Positions 58,601 through 64,000 of a DNA stretch of 64,000 nt are shown piece by piece (positions within the stretch are counted from its first letter, which is position 1; each line of letters opens with the position of its first letter). The notes under the pieces were generated by a model. The model saw only the letters and a list, made by a program, of their open reading frames with translations. It ran no database searches and had not been told where the DNA came from. The position numbers and the translations under genes are program-made. The stretch comes from Bacillota bacterium. Its GTDB lineage: Bacteria; Bacillota; Clostridia; Lachnospirales; Lachnospiraceae. Location of the stretch: positions 1 through 64,000 of the forward strand of contig JAEZFK010000037.1 of NCBI GenBank assembly GCA_023437715.1, in the 5' to 3' direction.

Positions 58601-61600
58601 TGACGGTATATGCCCGTTGGGTAAGAAGTTCCAGTGAGGTTGTTTTTAATGATTTTGATGGAACATTTTTAAAACAGCAGGAAGTAGCCATAGAAGGAGA
58701 TGCAACACCTCCGCAGGTAACGGAAAGATCCGGCTATACATTCACCGGCTGGGATACTCCTTACACCAACATTCAGGATCATGTAACCATCACCGCTCAG
58801 TATACGGTCAACCGCTATCAACTGACACTGGATGGAAACGGTGGAAGTTTAAGTGGAAATTCTTCCAGGAAACTGACTCTGGAATATGGAGAATCCATTG
58901 ACCAGGCCCTTACGGATGCAGCTGCTGAAGCGAACCAAGAATACTATACTTTTGACGGTTGGTACACCGAAGCTGCTGGAGGCAGTAAATATGCCACGAA
59001 CGGAAATCTGATGCCAGCTTCAGACCTGACGGTTTATGCTCATTGGATGCGCAGCTCCAGTGAAGTTATTTATAAAGACTATGATGGAACTATTTTAAAA
59101 TGGCAGGAGGTAGCTATAGGAGGAAATGCAACGCCTCCGCAGGTACCGGAAAGATCCGGATATACCTTTACCGGCTGGGATAAGTCCTCCACGAACATTC
59201 AGGATCATGTGACCATCACCGCTCAGTATACGGTCAACAGCTATCGGCTGACTCTGGATGGAAACGGCGGAAGTTTTAGTGGAGATTTCACCAGGGAGCT
59301 GACCTTAGAATATGGACAATCCATTGACCAGGCTCTTACGGATACAGCTGCTGAGGCGAACCAAAAATACTTTACTTTTGATGGCTGGTACACCGAAGCT
59401 GCCGGAGGCAGCAAATATGCCACGAACGGAAATCTGATGCCAGCTTCTGACCTGATGGTTTATGCTCATTGGATGCGCAGCTCCAGCGAGGTTGTCTATA
59501 AAGACTTTGACGGAACTATTTTAAAACGGCAGGAGGTAGCCATAGGAGGAGATGCAACACCTCCACAGGTACCGGAAAGATCCGGCTATACTTTCACCGG
59601 CTGGGATACTCCCTCCACGAACATTCAGGATCATGTGACCATCACGGCTCAGTATACCATTAACGGATATTTGCTGACCCTGGATGGAAACGGCGGTACC
59701 ATGAACGGCAGCGCCACGAAAGAACAGGTGCTTTCCTTTGCAGAATCCTTTGACCAGGCACTGATAAACGGACGGGATCTGGTAATCCGGCCAGGCTATC
59801 ATTTTGATGGCTGGTACAACAGTCCGACCGGAGGAAGCAGCTATTCCTACAGCGGGAACCAGATGCCAGCGGCAGATGTGACCGTGTATGCGCATTGGAC
59901 CGCCAACAGCTACAAAGTGACCTTTGACCCGGAGCATGAAAGATGGTCCGGAGGTACGACAGAAGAGGATCATACCTTTGACACGGAACTTGGGACGCTT
60001 CCTTCACCAGAGATTTACGGATGGAAGTTTACCGGCTGGAGGACCGGGCCGGATGGAACCGGAACAATGGTTACGGAGCATTCCATGGTGGAACCAAAGG
60101 ACGTAACCTATTACGGAAGCTGGGAGCCGGAGACATACCAGATTCATTTTGTCTCAAAAGCAGCCCAGCCCAGCGGGGAATCAGTACAGACCTTTACGGT
60201 CAGCCAGAACTATGACAGTCCCCTGGGAACTCTGCCGGTACCGGAAGAGAGTGGATATACCTTTACCGGCTGGTATGATGACAACAATGAGAAAATAAGT
60301 TCTCAAACAATTTTCTGCCCGGATTCCGGAGCGGAGGGTTATACCTACCATGCGGGCTGGGTAGCCAATACCTATAAGATTCACTTTACTTACGAAGATT
60401 TGGACGGGAAGCCAGTCATCATAGAAATGGATGGGACATACTTCACACAGATCGGAACGCTTCCTACGCCGGAGAAACCTGGCTACACCTTCATTGGATG
60501 GTTTAAAGACAATGGTGAGGAGGTAACGTCTGGAAGCTGGGTGGAAGCCGGAGATACCGTTTATAAGGCCCGGTGGAAAGCAAACCAGTACACCATTCAT
60601 TTTGAAAGAAATTTACCGGATTCTGTTATTACAGAAAATCCGAAAGATCAGACCGTGACCTATGGTTTACCAATTGGAGAATTGCCCGTACTGCATGAGA
60701 CAGGCTACCTCTTCCTTGGCTGGTACACGGAGCCGACAGGCGGAATAAGAATCAGGGAAACCACCCCTGCAGCCCTGGGAGATCAGACCTATTATGCGCA
60801 TTGGATAAAGGGATGGATTGACCATGGAAACGGAACCCATAGCCGACCGGGAGTGGATGGCATATGGGAAACGGAAGATGATGAGCTCTGGTGGAACGGT
60901 CCGGATGGAATCCCAGGAACGGATGATGACCAGATCATTTACATCGGTGGAAGCGGAGGAACCACGATCCACTACATTGATAATGGAGATAGAACCCACA
61001 TCCGGCCGGGAGCTGGGGGAAGCTGGAATGGCGGAGACACCGAACACTGGTGGAACGGTTCGGACGGAATCCCAGGAACGGATGATGACAGGATCATTAT
61101 TATCGGAGGAACCGGAAGCAATCCAATTCATTACATTGATAATGGAGACGGAACGCATACCCGGCCAGGAGCCGGTGGAAGCTGGAATGACGGAGACACC
61201 GAGCACTGGTGGAATGGCTCAGACGGCATACCGGGAACGGATGATGACAAGATCATTATTATCGGAGGAACCGGAACCGATGGAAACCCTATTTCTTACA
61301 TTGATAATGGAGATGGAACCCATACCCGGCCGGGAGCCGGTGGAAATTGGAATGATGAAGATACCGAACACTGGTGGAACGGCCCGGATGGCGTGCCGGG
61401 AACCGATGACGATAAGGAAATCCACACCGGAGGAACCGGAGGTGATGGGAGTCCGATCCAATACATCGATAATGGGGATGGAACTCATACCCGGCCAGGA
61501 GCCGATGGAACATGGGATACAGAAGATGATGAAATCTGGCTGAATGGTCCGGATGGAGCTCCGGGAACCCCTGATGACAGTAAAAAGGACAATGGCGGAA

Positions 61601-62265
61601 ATTCCGGTGAACCCACGGAGCCGATAGAACCCAATAAACCAGATCCTACGGAGCCGAACAAGCCAGATCCAACAGAACCCACAAAGCCGGAGCCTGGAAA
61701 AGCTGTCTCGAACAAAGAGGAAGACGAAACCGTTATTATCTCCCCGGTTCTTTCCGTCATTGATACCACCACAAAACCGGTTGTTCCAGATACCGGCGGT
61801 ACATTCACCGTAAATCCTGATAACCCATATGACGTCACTTATACGAAGCCAGACGGAACACCGGCACATGATGAATGGGTAGGTGACGGAAAAGACTGGT
61901 ATCACGTAGATGAGGACGGAAAATTAAATTATGACTGGTACCTGGAGGGAGGAAATACCTGGTACAAGCTCAACAAGGAAACGGATGACAGGTTCGGAGC
62001 GGCATTAATTGGCTGGTTTGATGAGCCAATGGATGATAAGCGGTACTTCTTTGATCCAGCTACGACAAAAATGCTTACGGGCTGGCAAACCATTGATGGG
62101 AAAGATTATTACTTCAATGAGAAAAATGACTTTTGGACTTATCATGGTGATAACCATATTGGTTGGCTATTTATAGGTAAAGGAAGACCATATGGATCTA
62201 TGTACAAAAATGAGTTCACTCCAGACGGGCATTGGGTAGACGAAAACGGTGTTAGGGTCAATTAA
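55639..62265 (+). CDS. Giant secreted repeat protein (InlB/Flg_new B-repeats)
   Basis: 2208 residues. Signal peptide, then a Thr/Pro/Ser/Glu stretch with repeated ATPSEA units (residues 45-75). Residues about 480-1720 consist of Listeria-Bacteroides B-repeats (GYTFTGWDTP, DGWYTEA, TVYAHW motifs), four of them in near-identical 142-residue tandem units. Residues 1729-1985 carry five DNGDGTHTRPGA...PGTDDD repeats, likely calcium-binding; then a PTEPNKPDP linker and C-terminal cell-wall-binding repeats (GWFDEPMDDKRYFFD, GWQTIDGKDYYF) that would hold it on the wall. No LPXTG. AGGAGAG precedes the ATG. Adhesin-like by architecture; ligand unknown. Confidence 0.88.
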   Translation: MKKRLKRITSLLLAAMIAATSAAYAPPASGSEGFMPSVALEAPENMATPSEAVKATPSEADNAIPSDAVPNEEISTPSQAEKSFVQVEPEEEEIPEYYSRVSKAGKKFWKFEDRNGSVQYRGYGYIQGEAEFPLWYCLTAEGDLDIEDTSLYPSGVDLNDEYRTLAPYLFKSVEPTDESWKGLESLISTEGSLDTQNKEELRGFKNWDQTEYSIYHLTAKEPAEEPEEPVEEIEDLGYFFYGSIPNAENLGTCWWYADENGKVTSVVRINRFMALAAALPSTYDLTFSSMSVYFDGTIDRVRVNDYTDKPKASDTDDTLFTLWTPSWSGYTFLGWDTVDIYHGDWTSWGNTVLKEPQNHPYYMYGGTFYRPDSKITRRTGDILGQLFGAWKPNGTYSLQLLSTPYGECESYYGTAASKLHYLIIKNPGVTIDLTDTTKYSNPTKDGYTFCGWYSGPNATGTQYTSISLTSDTVLYAGFTPNSNTVRFFDADGNLLNEQIVPSGNSAVAPTPPTIDGKVFAGWNKDFSNVISDMNIKAQYTDAATITVRGNGGTVYGQEIYTTTVPIGSLWSSLSSSLQSNAIREGYTASGLWYEKEDGTTGSFSTTYINNDIDVFVNWRANVYSITFNGNGGKTGTDTTKSVSISYGNPVLSKAPVFTKQYYKFKGFYTSSYLGNLIMDDTLVTGAATYYAQWDAFNTDIIYHDCIPESDWTATIQVWSGTTGLLTNPSHDERIGYTGPSWYTQPNKGGSPLYTYGDSLRAQLDGHETLDVYAYWTPRTYNLNCFKNTATDSTSYTRITYNFDMEDSDLPAWDAESGKVFVGYSTAKTGGTLYKKISDLPFTNTTTVISLYAQYVNASNTVTFKDWDGTVLDTQEVAIGTDATPPQVPERSGYTFTGWDTPYTNIQEPTIITAQYSRNTYTLTLDGNGGYLNGAATRTQEFSYGESIDQALADGASVASRKYFTFDGWYTEADGGNKYTGTTMPETDMTVYARWVRSSSEVVFNDFDGTFLKQQEVAIEGDATPPQVTERSGYTFTGWDTPYTNIQDHVTITAQYTVNRYQLTLDGNGGSLSGNSSRKLTLEYGESIDQALTDAAAEANQEYYTFDGWYTEAAGGSKYATNGNLMPASDLTVYAHWMRSSSEVIYKDYDGTILKWQEVAIGGNATPPQVPERSGYTFTGWDKSSTNIQDHVTITAQYTVNSYRLTLDGNGGSFSGDFTRELTLEYGQSIDQALTDTAAEANQKYFTFDGWYTEAAGGSKYATNGNLMPASDLMVYAHWMRSSSEVVYKDFDGTILKRQEVAIGGDATPPQVPERSGYTFTGWDTPSTNIQDHVTITAQYTINGYLLTLDGNGGTMNGSATKEQVLSFAESFDQALINGRDLVIRPGYHFDGWYNSPTGGSSYSYSGNQMPAADVTVYAHWTANSYKVTFDPEHERWSGGTTEEDHTFDTELGTLPSPEIYGWKFTGWRTGPDGTGTMVTEHSMVEPKDVTYYGSWEPETYQIHFVSKAAQPSGESVQTFTVSQNYDSPLGTLPVPEESGYTFTGWYDDNNEKISSQTIFCPDSGAEGYTYHAGWVANTYKIHFTYEDLDGKPVIIEMDGTYFTQIGTLPTPEKPGYTFIGWFKDNGEEVTSGSWVEAGDTVYKARWKANQYTIHFERNLPDSVITENPKDQTVTYGLPIGELPVLHETGYLFLGWYTEPTGGIRIRETTPAALGDQTYYAHWIKGWIDHGNGTHSRPGVDGIWETEDDELWWNGPDGIPGTDDDQIIYIGGSGGTTIHYIDNGDRTHIRPGAGGSWNGGDTEHWWNGSDGIPGTDDDRIIIIGGTGSNPIHYIDNGDGTHTRPGAGGSWNDGDTEHWWNGSDGIPGTDDDKIIIIGGTGTDGNPISYIDNGDGTHTRPGAGGNWNDEDTEHWWNGPDGVPGTDDDKEIHTGGTGGDGSPIQYIDNGDGTHTRPGADGTWDTEDDEIWLNGPDGAPGTPDDSKKDNGGNSGEPTEPIEPNKPDPTEPNKPDPTEPTKPEPGKAVSNKEEDETVIISPVLSVIDTTTKPVVPDTGGTFTVNPDNPYDVTYTKPDGTPAHDEWVGDGKDWYHVDEDGKLNYDWYLEGGNTWYKLNKETDDRFGAALIGWFDEPMDDKRYFFDPATTKMLTGWQTIDGKDYYFNEKNDFWTYHGDNHIGWLFIGKGRPYGSMYKNEFTPDGHWVDENGVRVN
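58216..59700 (+). repeat. Tandem 420-426-bp coding repeats
   Basis: Unit starts at 58216, 58636, 59062 and 59488, each encoding about 142 residues (DFDGT...GYTFTGWD...GWYTEA...TVYAHW). Units 2-4 are most alike at DNA level, consistent with recent duplication or homogenisation. Confidence 0.88.
60826..61590 (+). repeat. Five PGTDDD-type coding repeats
   Basis: Five units of about 155-165 bp encode GDGTHTRPGA, a Trp/Gly segment, then NGxDGxPGTDDD. Unit anchors are near 60826, 60976, 61135, 61300 and 61465. The Asp-rich loop at each end resembles short calcium-binding turns. Confidence 0.85.
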
Positions 62266-62280
62266 GCAGGGAGGTAAGGC

Positions 62281-62490
62281 ATGAGTAGGAAATTAAGCAA
62301 AGGAGTAGCCTGTTTCTTATGTACTTGCATTGTAATCACAGCTGCACTGATGTGGGCCATCTTTATCCAGGTTGCAAATACCGTACAGTACTCGATCTGG
62401 AACAGTCCGGTCGTCACTTCCCAGCTAAATCAGGATCAGGAAATAACAACCGGGGTATATAAAAATGCTGAAGGACCACTTGACGAATAG
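62281..62490 (+). CDS. Small membrane or secreted protein, 69 residues
   Basis: N-terminal hydrophobic helix (VACFLCTCIVITAALMWAIFI) preceded by basic residues, then a short extracellular tail. GGGAGG precedes the ATG, 15 bases after the giant gene. Its start MSRKLSKGVACFLC resembles the signal of the next protein (MRKGIAKGLAYILC), suggesting a shared origin or a duplicated signal region. No family recognised. Confidence 0.7.
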   Translation: MSRKLSKGVACFLCTCIVITAALMWAIFIQVANTVQYSIWNSPVVTSQLNQDQEITTGVYKNAEGPLDE

Positions 62491-62498
62491 GAGGAAGA

Positions 62499-64000
62499 AT
62501 GAGGAAAGGAATTGCAAAAGGGCTGGCATACATTTTGTGTGCCGCCCTGGTGATGACAGCAGTGCCGCCCAAAGTGGCACACGCGGAAAACAACGATCCT
62601 GTAAAAGAAGAAAGCCATATCAATACGGCCACAGCTTCCGAGGCGGACCGGAATACAGAGAATGGCGGGCAAGAGGAAGAATCCGGGAAAGAAGAGGGTG
62701 AGAATGATTTAGAACCCGGTGAAATATCAGAAGAAACAAAAGAGGCAGTAGAAGCTCAGGAGGAACCGGCAACACCATCCGAAGCAGAGCTGCCACAGGC
62801 CCCAACAATTATGGTTCCTGCCAAACTGGCGGCCGCACCGTCTGCCAGCTCCCTGGGGGATATATGGGATTCCTGGTTTGGTAAGGCAAGCTTTGAGTTT
62901 TTGAGTGGAAGCCAGGGGGAAGGAACCGAGGAAAAGCCCTACCTGATTAAAAACCGGGAACAGCTCATGGGTCTTTCGGAGCTGACTGCTATGGGAATGA
63001 TGGTACCGGATGCGGAAGGCGCGGATTATGCTGGGGATTACTCCGGATGCTATTTCGCTTTGGGCAGCAACATTGATTTACAGGGCGTAGACTGGATTCC
63101 CATAGGCTTTTACCGGGATTCCACGGAAAAGACAGGGGAGGTCCCCTGCCCCTTTAACGGCCAGTTTGATGGAAAGGGCTATACCATCAAGAACTTAAAG
63201 CTGGCTTCCTTTGCCGGTTATAACAACGTCGGTCTTTTCGGAGCGGTAGAAGATAGTTCAATCCATGACGTAACCCTTATCCCGGACAGCTCCGAGATCA
63301 AGGGAAATGACCGGACCGGGGTTCTGGTTGGATATGCGGAAGATAGCATAATCCGGAACATAACCATAAAAAATGCCTACATAAAATCCACCGGCATTGC
63401 CGGGGGGATTGCCGGAGAAATCAGCGGTACCGTCATTGAAAATGCCACCGGTGATAAGGTGATGATCGATGCCACCGGCGGAACGGATGTGATTTATGCC
63501 GGAGGAATCGCCGGGATTGCATCAAATTCCGATATCGTGGATTGCGAGGTATCCACCGGAGACGGAACCACGGCCAGAATCCAGGGAACCGGCTATATCG
63601 GCGGGATCGTGGGATACCAGAATGCAGCATATATCTATAACACCCATGTGAGCGGAACCATCGGCGGGTATCATTCAACGGCCATCGGTGGGATCACTGG
63701 AAGATATGCGGCCGGTAAGTTAAAGGTAGCCCGATTTGAAGGGACCATCGGAAATTCTCAGTTAGGGTCCCTGGCAAGGGAGGGAACCTTTATCGGGACA
63801 CGGCAGGGAGCTGCCACAAACTTTAACTACATCGAGGATGTAGCCTATCTGTTTGCAGATACCGAAAGCAGGATCAGCGCCAACGTGTGCGGATCAGAGA
63901 TCAGTGACGATAACGACTACACCTATGTGGCTCATATAGGCTACTGGCATTCCGGGGATCTGTGTTACACCCTGGTGCAGGGCGGTACGAGCAAGAACAT
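62499..64000 (+). CDS. Secreted GLUG-repeat protein, runs off the window
   Basis: At least 500 residues without a stop before the window end. Signal peptide ending near AHAEN, an acidic ATASEA/ATPSEAE linker like that of the 2208-residue protein, then from about residue 145 a GLUG-type beta-helix: GTEEKPYLIKNREQL, FNGQFDGKGYTIKNL, NVGLFGAV and repeated GGIAG units. AGGAGGAAG precedes the ATG. The family is found in surface and IgA-protease-like proteins; the C-terminal part, and any anchor, lie beyond the window. Confidence 0.85.
   Translation, partial: MRKGIAKGLAYILCAALVMTAVPPKVAHAENNDPVKEESHINTATASEADRNTENGGQEEESGKEEGENDLEPGEISEETKEAVEAQEEPATPSEAELPQAPTIMVPAKLAAAPSASSLGDIWDSWFGKASFEFLSGSQGEGTEEKPYLIKNREQLMGLSELTAMGMMVPDAEGADYAGDYSGCYFALGSNIDLQGVDWIPIGFYRDSTEKTGEVPCPFNGQFDGKGYTIKNLKLASFAGYNNVGLFGAVEDSSIHDVTLIPDSSEIKGNDRTGVLVGYAEDSIIRNITIKNAYIKSTGIAGGIAGEISGTVIENATGDKVMIDATGGTDVIYAGGIAGIASNSDIVDCEVSTGDGTTARIQGTGYIGGIVGYQNAAYIYNTHVSGTIGGYHSTAIGGITGRYAAGKLKVARFEGTIGNSQLGSLAREGTFIGTRQGAATNFNYIEDVAYLFADTESRISANVCGSEISDDNDYTYVAHIGYWHSGDLCYTLVQGGTSKN

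Noticed and set aside
1..64000. tRNA, rRNA or CRISPR arrays
   Set aside because: No tRNA-like TTCGANTC arms with matching acceptor stems, no rRNA segments and no spaced direct repeats of CRISPR type were found on reading.

Overview
The window looks like a chromosomal segment of a low-to-mid GC anaerobic Firmicute of the Lachnospiraceae type. This is inferred from AGGAGG-type ribosome sites, the secE-nusG-rplKA-rplJL order with an L10 leader, Clostridia-type cell-wall-binding repeats, a DUF1385-prmC-prfA cluster and oxygen-sensitive Fe-S enzyme families. No rRNA, tRNA or CRISPR array was seen.

Layout: (1) 1-3962, the integrase end of an integrative element (two unknown genes, a HerA/VirD4-like ATPase, an excisionase-like protein, a tyrosine integrase), followed by a palindrome-rich gap. 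(2) 4.4-9.3 kb, housekeeping genes mreB, recD2, comFC and an acetyltransferase. (3) 9.4-18.9 kb on the minus strand, the most interesting locus: an SsuABC/TauABC-type ABC importer, a radical SAM protein, NifH-like, two NifD/K-like proteins and MetK, in one direction with short gaps. Its leader encodes a 41-residue peptide with three consecutive Cys codons. The last codons of that peptide can pair with the 5' arm of a strong terminator, which is the layout of a ribosome-mediated cysteine attenuator. (4) 19.2-23.6 kb on the plus strand, a polar amino-acid ABC importer followed by a double-cubane-cluster-type (2-hydroxyacyl-CoA dehydratase family) protein and its ATP-dependent activator. Two different ATP-driven low-potential reductase systems thus stand back to back.

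(5) 23.6-27.7 kb, a MerR-methyltransferase fusion and rfbA/rfbB/rfbD, with the same 19-bp-spacer MerR-type operator in front of both units. (6) 27.8-33.3 kb, an AraC regulator, a sugar ABC importer and an enolase-superfamily sugar-acid dehydratase. (7) 33.5-37.2 kb, rpmG, secE, nusG, rplK, rplA, rplJ, rplL with two probable L1-binding elements, an L10 leader and copies of an unrecognised two-hairpin repeat. (8) 37.2-46.1 kb, a cold-shock gene, a NodB-type deacetylase, a ModE-like regulator, rarA, rho with a Gln/Asn-rich insert, rpmE, DUF1385, prmC and prfA. (9) 46.3-64 kb, two tandem structured RNA-like elements followed by a cluster of very large secreted repeat proteins (1398, 782, 2208 residues and one running off the window) separated by small membrane or secreted proteins.

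Working hypothesis: region 3 encodes a cysteine-repressed, nitrogenase-like reductase that takes up an organosulfur compound and reductively releases usable sulfur, linked to S-adenosylmethionine synthesis. Gene content, the paired DNA complementarity in the leader and the Cys codons are seen directly; substrate and chemistry are inference.
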